Of a stretch of DNA of 64,000 nt, positions 45,524 to 58,041 are shown one piece after another (the stretch's first letter is position 1; each line of letters begins with the position of its first letter). The stretch is from Turnera subulata (lineage: Eukaryota; Streptophyta; Magnoliopsida; Malpighiales; Passifloraceae). Location: contig JAKUCV010002538.1 in NCBI GenBank assembly GCA_028386065.3, positions 1 to 64,000 on the forward strand, given 5' to 3'. The position numbers were made by a program, and so were the translations under genes. A model generated the notes under the pieces. It had not been told where the DNA came from and searched no databases. It saw only the letters and a program-made list of their open reading frames with translations.

Positions 45524-47064
45524 GGTTAAAAGACGCAGTGTGTCCTTTCACTTTTCCGATTTCAATATTTGCGTCCCTCTTCTATTTATTTCAAACAATA
45601 TATCCCGGAACCTCTTAAAAATATAGCAATGTTGTCCAAAATACCTCCAATTGTCGGTCGTCCAATCACAGCCTGCCACGTGTCTCGGGGAACTGGGCCC
45701 GACGTCCAGGTGGAAAATGATTTAATACCCCTCCTTGTTTTCCAAAAAATCGAGATTTTCTAGAAATGGTAGAAAGGAAAAAAAAATATAAAAGCTCCAA
45801 AGCTCCCAACCCCAACCCCAACCGGAACCCCTAAATCCCAATTCTTGAAGCCATGGGTGTCGCGGGGGCAAGGAGGAGGAGGTAGTGGCAGCGCGTCCTC
45901 GTCATGTCTGGCTTGCTCGATGATGCTGAGCCTTTAGAGGCGCGAATCGGGGCTGGCAATGGATCTCACAAGAGGGCTGGTTGGACGCGGTTGGATGAGA
46001 GGAAGAGTCCGGTGCGTCCTGTGGTGGTTGGCTTGGCCGGTGACGTCGGTGGAGGTACGGACAGGCGAGGCTCGGATATGAAGACTTTGAGGCCGTCTTC
46101 GATCGATGATGCTGAGCCTTTAGAGGCGCGAATCGGGGCGGTGATGGAGCTCACAAGAGGGCTGGTTAGACGCGATTGGGATAAAGGAAGAGCCCGGCGC
46201 GTCCTGTGGTGGTTGGCATGGCCGACGACGTCGGTGAAGGTGCGAACAGGTGTGGCTCGGATATGAAGACTTTGAGGCCGTCTTCGAGGTTCGTGCCATT
46301 TTCCTTGGCTGCTGCCGGTACACTTCTGGAGCTGACGTGTGTCGTCATCTTAGCCGCGGCCATTAGGATGGGGAGGGAGATCAGATCGAGGTGGCAGAGG
46401 AGAAGAGAACTGGAGGTCGAGGAGTTGCCCTCTACTCCTCTTGGATTGGATTGAAATGGGTGGAAGAATACGGGGGTTTTGATTCTTTTTGATGATTTTA
46501 ATCGTTGTTGCTCATGTTCCAGTGCTCCAATCGGGTAGCGATGGTGGTGGCTTCGTCATGTTCGACTCGGTCGATGCATGCTGTGATGGAGTCGAGCTCA
46601 ACCGGTCGGCGACGTGGGAGGAGGAAGGCAACGGTGTTGTTGGTTTCACCGTTTATTTGGCCGTCGGTAATTGTGTGCTTGGCCCGCGATGAAGAGGAAG
46701 ATAGGCACGCCGTCGTTTAGTGTTTTTTTTTTCTTTTTTGCGTATATATGGGAATAATGGTGAAAGGAGTAGCTGATTATTTTTAAAAAATTGTTTTTAT
46801 ATTTTTTTTCTTTTCTACTATTTTTTAAAAATTCCGATTTTTTGGAAAATAAGGAGGGAGATTAAAACATTTTCCACCTAGACGCTGGGCCCGGTCCCCC
46901 GAGATACATGGCGGGCTGTGATTGGATGACCAACAATTGGAGGTATTTTGGACGACATTGCTTATATTTCTAACAGGTTCGGGGATATAATGTTTGAAAT
47001 AAAAAGAAGAGGGACACAAACACTGAAATTGGAAAAGTGAAAGGACACACTGCGTCTTTTAACC
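45524..47064. mobile_element. Mutator-like element (Pack-MULE candidate), 1541 bp
   Basis: Long terminal inverted repeats of about 265-270 bp (45,524-45,790 and 46,798-47,064) begin GGTTAAAAGACGCAGTGTGT at both ends and stay about 85-90% similar by eye. The flanking 10-bp direct repeats AGAATAATTA (45,514-45,523) and AAAATAATTA (47,065-47,074) differ at one position. The uninterrupted Helitron copy near 16,740 reads …AGAATAATTATCTTCG, proving the empty site. Long TIRs and a 9-10 bp duplication are Mutator-superfamily features. No transposase is present. The GC-rich interior (about 45,810-46,720) contrasts sharply with the AT-rich surroundings and looks like captured DNA, so the element would need transposase in trans. 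Confidence 0.88.
45904..46720 (+). other. GC-rich captured sequence inside the Mutator-like element
   Basis: About 0.8-0.9 kb of GC-rich sequence with open frames on both strands, none recognised. It contains an imperfect tandem duplication with a period of about 186 bp (45,918 and 46,104, both starting CGATGATGCTGAGCCTTTAG). On the plus strand a 120-codon frame starts at 45,904 (MSGLLDDAEPLEARIGAGNG). On the minus strand the repeat encodes EDGLKVFISEP followed by a Pro/Thr-rich stretch. Which strand was the original gene, if any, is unknown. Composition and setting suggest a gene fragment copied from elsewhere in the genome. Confidence 0.5.
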
Positions 47065-47074
47065 AAAATAATTA

Positions 47075-47967
47075 TCTTCGTATTGACTTTAAACACTCTA
47101 AAAAATATATTATGGTATCTTATATATCAGAATAAATAAGATATATATGTAAAAAAATAAAATTAATTGAGAACTAACATAAAATTTTAAAAACTATATC
47201 ATGCTACATAAAAAATTAAAAATAATTAATATAAACTCGATGGAAAAGAGGTAAAGGCACCAAATGAATGGTGCAAATATAAGTATGCTAAGAATAATAT
47301 TATACAAATAATATCAAAATTTTAATGTCGACATAAAAGAATAAGAAATGAGAAAACAAAAATTAATTTGTTATCATGGAATAATATTTTACAATTATAA
47401 AAATTTTATACTATGTTCAGTATTACAGCTAAATAAAAATATATATGAAAAATAAAAAATAATATAAATTATTATAGAATCATGTATTTTAAAAAATAAA
47501 TAAAAATTAATTCTATGAGTTTTGTATAAAAAAATAAAGAAGAAATAAAAATTAATATAAATTCTGTATAGAATCATGCATTATAGAAAATGAATAGAAA
47601 TAAATTTATATGAGTTATGTAGAAAAAATTACTGAATTTTAATAATCCAAATGATTGAAATAAAACATATTATAAAAAATGACTATAGATAAACCTTTAA
47701 TTTATATAAAAGAAAAATTAAAGATGGTAATTGTATAAAAAATCTATCCATATATAATGTTGAGTAATATTATTTTTCATATTAATCAGTAAACAGTATG
47801 ATATATATTATATGTATCATGAAGATTTTAACCAAAATAATAAAAATATCTGAATTATTATGTAAAATTACAAAAGATGAATAAATAATTTATAAATATA
47901 AAAAATCACTATTATTTTTTGCTTACAATTTTTAATATGTTAATTTAATTTATTATTCCTTTCCATT
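47075..47967. other. Very AT-rich stretch, end of the Helitron copy and unassigned DNA
   Basis: The first about 35 bp continue the Helitron-like sequence. The remainder is extremely AT-rich (repeated TATAAATATAAAAAT-like words) with no gene and no clear terminus. It ends where an LTR starts at 47,968. Confidence 0.5.
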
Positions 47968-49660
47968 GTAACGACCCGGGTAAAATTTTCGTAGTTTTTA
48001 CCAAGCTGTTTTGATTTTACGTTGGTAATAAAATTTTATCGTTGTTAATCGAGAATTCTATCACTCTTAAATTTTTCTTTCGAGTTTTTACTGGGAATAA
48101 CTGAGCTTCGCAATAATCACCGAGGATATGCGATGATTGGAGTGCCCTTCGTTTAATCGAGCTTCGAAATTTAACTCCGAGGGTTACTCGGGTTTTTCGA
48201 GCATTCTTTACAACTTACCTAGCCTCGGTTTTCAATTCCGATACTTGGACGATGATCGGGGATATATCTTGGATTTTCCGAGCCTAAGTTGTGTTTCCGA
48301 CACCAGGACGGAATTTCAGATAGATAGAAATGCCCCTGTGATGATAATGGATTAAAATTCGGACGTGAGGGTATTTCGGTCTATTCTGGATCAATAATTT
48401 TGCCGACACCGAGCCTCGTTTTTCTCTCTCCGGGCCACCTCTTTCTTGTCTTTTCTTCTTTTTCCATTTTCTTTTTCTTCTTTTCCCATCTATTTTTTCT
48501 TTTCTCCACATTTTTCTTCTTTTCATTTCTTTCTTCCCGATTTTTTCTTCCTCCTCCTTCTTCCTCACTTTTCTTTTTCCTTTCTCCTTCACTCTTCTCC
48601 TTCCAGACTTTGTTTTCCTCTTCTCGGTTACTCCTCCTCTTCTGTACCTTGTCTTCTTCCTCCCCCATTCTCTCTATTTCTTTTTCCACCGAGCCATCTT
48701 CCACACAGCCCCATTTCTTCTTCCTCTGCCTTTCACCGACGCCACCATCTCTCCCTCCTCCTCCTCTAGTTGTCACTGCCGCCCTGTTCCTCCTTTCTCC
48801 TCATCCTCCTCGTGCCCCCAGGTCTTCGTTGCGCCCACCTCCGCCTCAATCGTTGCAACGAGAGCGAGGTCAACGATGCCGTTGCAGAGGACCGCCACCA
48901 GCCGATCTGGGCACGACACCACTGAGAAGAAGGAGCAGAGCTTACCACCGGCAGAGCAAGAAGTCGAGACCCAGGAGGAGCAGAGCTTACCACCGACTGA
49001 ACTGCCTCCGATCCATCACCGGCGTTGCTGATCGAGTGGATGTGTGGGTAAGATCGACGACGACCCACTCTTCTTCCCTCCATAACCTCTTTCCTTTACT
49101 CGTTCTCTGCGGATTGGTTTGATTGATTTTGCTTTAGTTTGCGTCTTTGTTTGTGTTGTTTGAATCGGGAGTGGCTTGGGCGCGTGATGTCTCTGTTGGT
49201 GCTGCTTTGGACGTGGGTGTTGGTGTTTTGGTTGGTGGATGTGGCCGTGTGGTGGAACACCGGTCAGCGGTGTGTGGCCGTGGGGATGATGTTGGTGTTA
49301 GTGTTGGGTTCGGTGGTGGTTCTGTGCGGTGGACTGGAAGCTTGGATGGGCGACGGACTTTAACAGAGGACGTAGGATGGATTGATGGCTGCTGTGAACT
49401 GCGCTGCCGGAATCAGGCGGATTTCCAGTGTCCCAGGAATTTTCCGGCGAACCCGGGGACGGACCTTTGGGTAAAACCCGAGCCTTGGACCATCCATATG
49501 CATCATTTAACGGACCTCAAACTATAATAACGGAGTCGGACATTAAAAGGATGCTAATTAAAATTGACTAACTTAATTAAATTAACTTATGATTTTTATT
49601 TTATGCCTTATTTATTTTAATATGCTTTATTTAATTCATGCTTTTATTTATTTATTTTCT
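47968..49660 (+). mobile_element. Long LTR (outermost of the nest), interrupted at 49,660
   Basis: Starts TGTAACGACCCGGGTAAAAT and shows the long-LTR layout with the opposite strand bias: a pyrimidine-rich tract on + (about 48,410-48,780), a GC-rich block (about 48,780-49,040) ending in a splice-donor-like GTGTGG|GTAAGATC, and a G/T-rich part to 49,370. It is cut at 49,660 by the solo LTR, whose target-site duplication TTTCT lies at 49,656-49,660 and 63,989-63,993, so its continuation should begin at the very end of the window. Frames such as 48,400-49,122 are Ser/Phe/Pro low-complexity. It is related in design to, but distinct from, the 34,144 family. Confidence 0.7.
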
Positions 49661-51494
49661 TGTAACAGCCCGGGTAAAAATTTGGTATTTTTGCTGGGAC
49701 TGTAAAAGTTTTTTTACAGTGATTTACCTTTGAATTTAATCTTGGGTAATTAATTCAAGGTAAATCGAGTGTGTTTTTTCGTAACCGAGTCTTTTCCCGC
49801 GCTCGTAATTTTTCCTTGGATTTTACGGACCAAAGTTGGTGTTTTTCGGGTCCCGGAATCTTCGGAAAATCACACCGGAAAATAACCAAGAGGGTATCAG
49901 TTATTTTCTGGTCCGGACCGGACTCGCTCCATAATGCAGACAAGCTGCATTATTGAACGTTCACAGGTTGTACAGTATTTTCATCTTTATAAATCAGAAG
50001 CAGGAGAGGAGAAGGGGAGGAAGAGAAGAAGGGAAGAAGGAGAAAAAAAAAAAAAAGAGAGGGAGAGAAAAAGAAAAGAAAAGAGGGGGGAAAAAAGAAA
50101 GAAAAAGAAAAAAATAAATAGAAAAAAACAGAAAATAGAAAAAAATGAGAGAGAAAAAAAAGAAACCAATGAGAAAATAGAGAAAAGAAAAGAAAATGAA
50201 AGAAAAAGAAAAGAAAAAAAAAGAAAAAAAAGAGGGAAAAAAAGGAAGAAGATGAACAGTGCCGTCACCTCCGGGTTCCGCCGGTTACTGTTCACCTCGA
50301 ACAGCTCCGGTCCGCCGTGCACGACACCGACCCTAGCAACACGCTCGCCCTGCTGTCGCGAGCTCAGCCCCGCTGCCCCCGTCGCCTTCCGCCACTCGAC
50401 GCGCCGTCAGTGGCCGTTGACCCGCGGCGAAACCCGTGGATCTTGCTCCCAGCGCCGCTGACGACGACACCGTCAGCCTTCTGCCTCCTTTCCGCCACCT
50501 ATGGAGTTGCCTCGATGTCGCCGACTCCGCGCTAGCCTTCCCTCGCGTTGTCGCGCCGCCGACCACCGCTGCTAGGTAAGAACCCGATTCATCTGGGCGG
50601 GTCGCGCCTGGGTCGCGCCTTCCCTGGCTTCTGGGTTGCCGGGTTGGGTTTGTTTTTTTTTTAAAATAAATAAATATCTATATATATATATATATCTGTA
50701 TATATATAATTATTCTGGTATTTAATTTTCAAAAAAAAATAATATATATTCACTTTGAGAAAATTATGATCAATTTAATTCTGGTATTTTGAGAAAATAT
50801 AAATATATGTACTTTGATAAATAATTAAGTTATGTTTTAGAAAAACTATTATTATTTGGAAAAAATATATATACCATGAAAATAATTTCTGGAAATTTTA
50901 TATAATTATATTTACTGGAAATATGGTTTTCTAATATAATAATAATTGGTAATTATATTTTGGCAAGAAATATATTTTATGGAAATAATTTCAGGAAAAA
51001 TACACACATATGATATAATTTCTAGGAAAATTATATTGTTATTATTTTGGAAGACAAAGTATAAAAACTCTATAAAAAAATATTTAAAGGAGAGTTTTAA
51101 TTAAAGTATGGTACCGAAATTATATTCGGATATACGTACGGTATAATATTTTCGGTAAAAGAAGATAATAAAGGATATGAACCGGGATGGGTTTATTTCG
51201 CAGTTTTGGCATCATAGTATACCGATTATGTGCATTTATGTGAGCATGTTATTTTGTTGTATAGGTTTGATATCGGGCAGTTTTCCGAGGAGCCGGCTTG
51301 GGACCGGTCATTGTCTTCGGAGTTGAGTAATCGGCTAAGGTGAGGATGGATTTCCTTCAATATGTGCCTGTATTACTCGGTTGTTGTGTATGATGATTGT
51401 TGCACTGTTGAGTGTTGCATTTGCTGTGGTATGATTCGGGATGTTTATCCCAGTGTCTTGATTGTTTTTGGGATATTTATCCCCGTGTTGAGTT

Positions 51495-52889
51495 TTTTGA
51501 ATATAATGCTTTGCTAATATCTCTTTCTGTTATTCAGGTTTAGATAATGACAAATTAACCTTGTCTTTGATCATAGTTATGAAGCAAAAAGAAATTAATC
51601 AAGGGCAAAGATTTCATGTGATCAAGAATACAAGAATTGAAGTAACAAGGTCAAGCAAGAAGAGCAAGAAAAGTTAGAAACACAATTTTGTACAAGGTTA
51701 AACCTTCAATTTCTTTAAATTATTGGCTCAAACAAAATCATTTTTACTCATACATCATATTGCCTTGTTTTCAATCATAAAAATGTTTTCTAAGCTTTGA
51801 ACATCGATGTTTAATATCCCAACATCGATGTTCTCATGACCGTTGTACTTAAAACATTATTTTGAAGTATCCTAACATCGATGTTCAATACCATAACATC
51901 GATGTCCATTTGAATCCGGTTTCAAGATTGTCTTGGGAGTGTCCAAAACATCGATGTCCAACCACGAACATCGATGTTATTTTGTCTTGGGTCATGAGTG
52001 TCGAAATAACGACATCGATGTCCAACCATTAACATCGATGTTATTTTGTCTCGGGTCATGGGCATTGAAATAACAACATCGATGTTCACTTTGGAAACAT
52101 CGATGTTCTAGTGACCGTTAGCCCAATAATTCACCAGGACATCGATGTCCTATTTCCCAACATCGATGTCCTTGTGACCGTTGGACCAAAAAAATGCATA
52201 TTCAAAGATCAGAACATCGATGCCCTAGTTTTGAACATCGATGTTCAGCCGTCATGAGCAGACACACTTTTCATCCTCTCATGTTACTTTGTTTAAAGAT
52301 GTTTTCGATTGATTTCCCAACGGTCATACATATTTTTAACCTTATAAATAGAGCATTTAGGTCTCCGTTTACGCTGGATCAACTCTCTACAATTTCAAGC
52401 ATTCATTGTTATACATACATATCATTTTTTATGAGCCAATATCCTTGAGAATTGAGAGTTGCCTTATAGAGTTTACTTTGTATACTCATACCTACTCTTG
52501 AAGAGAGTTTTTGTTTTGAGTGACTCAATTGTAATCATACACCTTGAGGGAGGATTGTTCCCTTGTAGAAGATTCATAGGAAGAGGATTTTCTTTCTGTG
52601 TAAAAAGACTTGAAGTGAGGTATCTTCAAGCAGAAAATTAGAGGTTCGTGTGATTCGAACTCTAGGTTCGTAAACGGTTTGTTAAGCACCCGGAAGCTTA
52701 ACGTGGATAGTGAAATCTTCAAGAGAGTCTCTTGAAGGACTGGATTAGCCACACAGGTTGTGTGTGTGTGAACCAGTATAAAATCGGTTTGTCTCTCTCT
52801 CTTTTAATTCCGCAATTATTATTTCTTTAATCTTTTGATTTGTTCTTAATCGCTAATTCACCCCCCCTCTTAGCTTGTTTGGGCTTACA
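51495..52889 (+). repeat. 5' LTR of the Sirevirus
   Basis: Ends GGGCTTACA before the PBS. Contains 14 copies of the CATCGATG core (51,799-52,248), mostly as ACATCGATGT with AA/TT flanks, then CCTTATAAATAGAGC (TATA at about 52,342-52,349) about 100 bp after the array. The palindromes lie upstream of the TATA box, i.e. in U3, where enhancer or silencing factors would bind. Confidence 0.92.
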
Positions 52890-52891
52890 AT

Positions 52892-52903
52892 TGGTAGCGG
52901 AGC
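52892..52903 (+). other. Primer-binding site of the Sirevirus
   Basis: TGGTAGCGGAGC follows the LTR end by two bases. It differs from the initiator-Met site TGGTATCAGAGC at two positions and is identical over 11 bases to the PBS of the long-LTR element at 36,863. Confidence 0.7.
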
Positions 52904-52944
52904 AAGGTCTCTTTGTTTAGGATTAATCTCCTTGAGAAAAGATC

Positions 52945-54912
52945 ATGGCTTTTGAGGGGTACAATATCCACAAAGCTTCTTTCTTTGATGGTATGAACTT
53001 TGACTATTGGAAAGTTAGAATGCAAATGTTCCTAGAAGGTCAAGGTTTAGAAATTTGGGAGATAGTTGAAAGTGGTTGGAATAGGCCACCTAAGCCTTTG
53101 TGTGATTGGAGTGATAGTGAGAAGAAGAAAGGTACTCTAGATGCCACAGCTAGAAATTCTCTATTATGTGCCTTAAGTAAAGAAGAGTTTGAAAGAATTA
53201 GGATTTGCAAGAGTGCTCATGAAATTTGGACACTCTTATGTACTACTCATGAGGGAACAAACCAAGTAAAGGAATCCAAGACAAATAGGCTTATGAGAGA
53301 TTATGAGCTTTTTACAATGAATCCTAATGAGTCCATTTATGACATGAGTACTAGATTTTCAACTCTATGCAATAATCTGGTAAGCCTTGGTAAGGTTATT
53401 AGTGATAAAGAGAAGGTCACCAAAGTGTTGAGATCCTTGAGTAGGGAGTGGGAATCTAAAGTCACAGCAATTGAAGAGGCCAAAGATCTTAATGTCCTAT
53501 CCTACAATGAACTGATAGGTTTTTTAATTGCTTATGGAATGAAGTTTGAAGGCAAAGAAGAAAAGAAGAAAGATCTTGCCTTGAAAATTCAAGATTCTTG
53601 TGAAGAGGATGCAAGTGACAGAGATGATGATATGGCTCTAGTCACAAGGAAGTTCATGAAGTTTCTCAAGAAGAAGAGATTGCAAAAAGGGAGGAATATG
53701 AAGAGCACCTCGAAATATGAAGATACAAAGAAAAACCCAATTGTTTGCTATAAATGCAACAAATCCGGTCATATCAAATCGGAATGCCCATACAAAAAGA
53801 AAGCAAATCCTGATTCTTCAAAGAGCTCAGGCAAGAAAATCATGGTGGCATGGGATGAAGATGACACATCATCAAGTGACTCGGATAGTGATGAAGATGC
53901 ACATATATGCTTCATGGCTCTTGAAGATGATGAGGTAAATGATTCTTCTAATGACTTTACATTTGAAGAATTACATGATGCGTTCATTAATTTGCATGAA
54001 GAACTTGAGAAGTCCGTGAAAATGAATCAAACTTATAAAAAGCAACTCATGACTCTTGAAGAAGAAAAGCATGCTCTTAATGTGTCTTACAATGAACTAA
54101 ATGAGAGAATATCTTCTAATGTATGTGCTTATGTTGTATTGGGAAAAGAGAATGAGTCTCTTAAGTCTCAAGTTGATGATTTAGAGAAAACCTTAGAGAA
54201 ATTTACAAAGGGTAGAGATAGTCTTAATCTTCTTTTAGGACAACAAAGAAATCCAACACAAAAGGAAGGATTAGGTGCATCCAATGTGTCATATGAGGTC
54301 AAACCTATTGTGCAAAATGCTAAGACACATGAACATGGTGCTTCTTCTTCTACACATCATACTAGATCACATGATCATAGAGGGTCATATGCTCAAAAAG
54401 CAAGACCATATGCAAGTAGTAGTACATCCCATTATGCTAGATTGTATGCCAATGATAGAAGACCATATCCCTACAATGTTAGGTCAAATGATAATGGTGC
54501 AAGACTACATGTAAACAATATCAGAAATGTGGGATCTCATTCTATTAAACCAAGTGCACATGGTAGAAGATCATATGCTCACATTGCTAGAACTCATACT
54601 AATAATGATACATCACGTGCTCATTATGTTAGATCATTTGCATACAATGCAAAACCTCATGATTACAATTCAAGAGCACAAGCATATAGAGCTAGATCAT
54701 TTCTCAACTATGCTAAGTTGAATACCTATGGTGGTAGGAAACAATCTTATCATAATAGAGCTCATGATCATTCTTATATTCCTTCAATCACATGCTATCA
54801 TTGTAAAAAACATGGTCATGGAATTCGTACTTGCATGTTCAAGAGTATGAATCCACATGTGAAATATGTTTGGGTACCTAAAGGTACTAAAGCTAACATT
54901 CAAGGACCCTAG
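52945..54912 (+). CDS. gag: Sirevirus gag (655 aa)
   Basis: Structural protein forming the retrotransposon particle in the cytoplasm. The frame is intact from ATG 52,945 to TAG 54,912. Residues 1-240 form the copia gag domain ([38 protein letters not shown]). A first CCHC knuckle, [14 protein letters not shown], starts at residue 268. An acidic Asp/Ser tract follows (about 300-320), then a predicted coiled coil (about 345-435, [15 protein letters not shown]). Next is a long His/Tyr/Arg/Asn-rich stretch (about 450-605) with recurring A-R-[SP]-[YFH] units, and then a second knuckle, [14 protein letters not shown], from residue 617. Two knuckles and a long tail are usual in Sirevirus gag. Pol follows in the +1 frame and overlaps the gag end. 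The start is the first ATG after the PBS. Confidence 0.92.
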   Translation: MAFEGYNIHKASFFDGMNFDYWKVRMQMFLEGQGLEIWEIVESGWNRPPKPLCDWSDSEKKKGTLDATARNSLLCALSKEEFERIRICKSAHEIWTLLCTTHEGTNQVKESKTNRLMRDYELFTMNPNESIYDMSTRFSTLCNNLVSLGKVISDKEKVTKVLRSLSREWESKVTAIEEAKDLNVLSYNELIGFLIAYGMKFEGKEEKKKDLALKIQDSCEEDASDRDDDMALVTRKFMKFLKKKRLQKGRNMKSTSKYEDTKKNPIVCYKCNKSGHIKSECPYKKKANPDSSKSSGKKIMVAWDEDDTSSSDSDSDEDAHICFMALEDDEVNDSSNDFTFEELHDAFINLHEELEKSVKMNQTYKKQLMTLEEEKHALNVSYNELNERISSNVCAYVVLGKENESLKSQVDDLEKTLEKFTKGRDSLNLLLGQQRNPTQKEGLGASNVSYEVKPIVQNAKTHEHGASSSTHHTRSHDHRGSYAQKARPYASSSTSHYARLYANDRRPYPYNVRSNDNGARLHVNNIRNVGSHSIKPSAHGRRSYAHIARTHTNNDTSRAHYVRSFAYNAKPHDYNSRAQAYRARSFLNYAKLNTYGGRKQSYHNRAHDHSYIPSITCYHCKKHGHGIRTCMFKSMNPHVKYVWVPKGTKANIQGP

Positions 54913-54913
54913 A

Positions 54914-57900
54914 TTAAGTGGGTACCTAAGTTTTTTTTTTGTGTTTTTACAGGATGACAAAGATGAGTGGGTACTTGGTAGTGGATGTTCACGCTATATG
55001 ACGGGTGATGAATCAAAATTTTCGTCTTTGAAAGGTAAAGGTAAAGGTAAAGTAACATTTGGTGATAGCTCTAAGGGGAAAATACGTGGTATCGGTGATA
55101 TTGGTTCTAATCCTACTATTGAGCATGTTCTTCTTGTTGATAACTTAAAATTCAATCTTTTAAGTATAAGTCAACTATGTGATAAGGGATATAGAGTCAC
55201 TTTTGAATCTACTAAGTGCATAGTTACTAGATGTGTTGATGATCACTTACTCTTTATGGGGAAAAGGATTGGAAATCTTTACTCAATCAACCTAAAAGAA
55301 GTTGCTAACAATGATGTTAAGTGTTTTAGTGCAAAAATGGAGACATCTATTTTATGGCATAGGAGGCTTGGACACGCCAATTTGGAATTGATTTCCAAAC
55401 TATCCAAGAAGGACCTTGTTAAGGGTCTACCCATGCTCAAATTTGAAAAAGAAGGAGTATGTAGAGCTTGTCAACTTGGAAAGCAGGTTAGAAGTTCCTT
55501 CAAAATCAAAAATATGGTAACAACTTATAGACCTCTTGAACTCCTGCATCTTGATCTTTTTGGTCCTATGAGGACAACTAGTCTTGGTGGTATGAGTTAT
55601 GTCTTTGTTATTGTTGATGATTACACTAGATTTTCTTGGGTCATATTTCTTGCTAGTAAAGATCATGCTTTATATGAGTTTGGATGCCTTGTTAGACGTT
55701 TACAAAATGAAAAAGGTTATAAGATTTTTAAAATCAGAAGTGATCATGGTGGTGAGTTTGATAATTTTTTGTTTGATCATTATTGTGAACAATGTGGCAT
55801 TGAACACACTTTTTCTACTCCTAGAACACCTCAACAAAATGGGGTTTTTGAGAGAAGAAATCGGATATTGCAAGAAATGGCACGCACTATGTTAAATGAA
55901 AATGGTATACCTCCATACTTTTGGGCCGAAGCGGTTAATACCGCATGTTATGTGCTAAATAGAGTCTTCTTAAGGCCTATCCTCAAGAAAACTCCTTGTG
56001 AACTGTGGCATGGTAGAAAACCAAATATTGATTACTTTAAGGTGTTTGGATCAAAATGCTATATTCTTAATACCAAGGACAATTTCGGTAAGTTTGATGC
56101 TAAATCAGATGAAGGTATATTTCTTGGTTACTCTATTACTAGTAAGGCCTATCGTGTGTATAACAAAAGGACTCTTCTTGTTAAAGAATCCATGCATGTT
56201 ATATTTGATGAAGTTGATTTGAATGGTGATAGAGATGATGATATAATAAATTTCACACATAGACCTTCACCAAGCACGAATGTTGACGCTTCAACTAGCC
56301 ATACTTCATTGGATCATGGTTCTTCACCAACGAATAGAAGTGAACCTAAAAATGATGATATTTCCTTCCCTCAATCTTTTGATGTACAAGAGAAGGAAAA
56401 GGAAACAATCGAAGGACAAGGTATTGTGGAAATCAAGGTACCAAGGGGACATTCTCCTAGTGCAATTCTTGGGGATCCTACAAAAGGGGTAGTTACTAGA
56501 TCATCTTTACATAATTTGAATGGTCATGTTGCATTTTTGTCACAAGTCGAGCCTAAAAATGTTAAAGATGCTATTAATGATGAAAGTTGGGTTATTGCTA
56601 TGCAAGAGGAGTTAAATCAATTTGAGAGAAGTCAAGTTTGGAATCTTGTTCCTAGACCTCATGATCATCCCGTTATTGGCACTAAGTGGGTCTTTAGGAA
56701 TAAGTTAGATGAAAATGGTATTGTTGTGAGGAACAAAGCTAGACTTGTTGCTCAAGGTTATAATCAAGAAGAAGGCATTGATTTTGATGAAACATTTGCT
56801 CCTGTTGCTAGATTAGAATCCATTCGCATGCTTCTTGCATATGCATCATATAAAGTATTTAAATTGTTTCAAATGGATGTCAAGAGTGCTTTCTTAAATG
56901 GCTATATCATGGAGGAAGTGTATGTTGGGCAACCCCCGGGTTTGAAAATCATGAGTTTCCTCATCATGTGTTTAAACTCAAAAAGGCACTTTATGGTTTG
57001 AGACAAGCTCCAAGAGCTTGGTATGAAAGACTAAGTAACTTCCTTGTTTCTAATGGTTTTACAAGAGGAAAGGTTAATACTACCTTGTTTGTCAAAACTC
57101 ATATGCATGAATTACTCATTGTTCAAATATATGTGGATGATATTCTTTTTGGTGCTACTAATGAGTTTTTGTGTAAGGAATTTGAAAAGTCCATGCAAAA
57201 TGAATTTGAGATGAGCTCCATGGGGGAGTTAACTTATTTCCTTGGATTTCAAGTAAAACAACTTGAAGGGGGCATATTCATTAATCAAGCCAAGTATACA
57301 AAGGAGTTACTCAAAAGATTCGGGATGGACAGTGCTAAGATTAGCCCAACACCCATGAGCACTACCACTAAGCTTGCCAAGGATGAGGAAGGTAAAGATG
57401 TTGATATCAAGCTATATAGAGGTATGATCGGAAGTTTGCTTTACCTAACGGCTACTAGACCAGACATCATGTTTAGTGTTTGTCTATGTGCACGATTTCA
57501 AGCTTTTCCAAAAGAGTCTCATTTACGTGCTATTAAACGCATTTTTAAGTATCTTAAAGGGACTCCCAATCTTGGTCTTTGGTATCCCAAAGTGAGCTCA
57601 TTTACTCTCACTAGTTATTCCGATGCGGATTTTGCTGGGAGTACCATAGATAGAAAGAGCAATAGTGGTACATGTCAATTTCTTGGTCAAGCATTAGTCT
57701 CATGGTCGAGTAAAAAGCAAAATTCCGTAGCTACTTCCACTACCGAAGCGGAATATATAGCTGCAGGTTCTTGTTGTGCTCAAGTTTTGTGGATGAAACA
57801 TACTCTTAAAGACTATGGCTTCAAGTTTGAATCAATCCCTATTTATTATGATAGTACTAGTGCCATCAATCTCACCAAGAATCCTATCCAGCATTCACGG

Positions 57901-58041
57901 ACAAAGCATATAGAGATTAGACATCATTTTATTCGTGATCATGTGCAAAAGAATGATATAACACTTGATTTTGTCAAGACCGATGGACAACTTGCAGATA
58001 TGTTCACCAAGCCTTTGAAAGAAGACAATTCGCAAAAATAA
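54914..58041 (+). pseudogene. pol: Sirevirus pol: protease, integrase, RT, RNase H; frameshifted
   Basis: Protease: the motif reads [12 protein letters not shown], where the catalytic Asp is Gly (codon 54,977-54,979), so protease should be inactive. Integrase: [10 protein letters not shown]…CRACQLGKQ zinc site, then LHLDLFGP (first Asp), [10 protein letters not shown] (second Asp) and GVFERRNR (Glu). [45 protein letters not shown]; catalytic YVDD at about 57,133. RNase H: SYSDADFAGS, TEAEYIAAG, YYDSTSAINL, ending ADMFTKPL. A one-base loss near 56,941-56,944 in GGTTTGAAAA shifts the frame between QPPG and [10 protein letters not shown], so RT is split into frames 54,866-57,001 and 56,968-58,041. 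A run of ten T (about 54,931-54,940) just upstream of protease could be where ribosomes change frame from gag to pol; this is inference. Confidence 0.9.

Noticed and set aside
51799..52248. Regularly recurring ACATCGATGT that might suggest a CRISPR array
   Set aside because: The repeat is only about 10-12 bp, palindromic, unevenly spaced, inside a plant LTR and repeated identically in the partner LTR; no cas genes and a eukaryotic genome.
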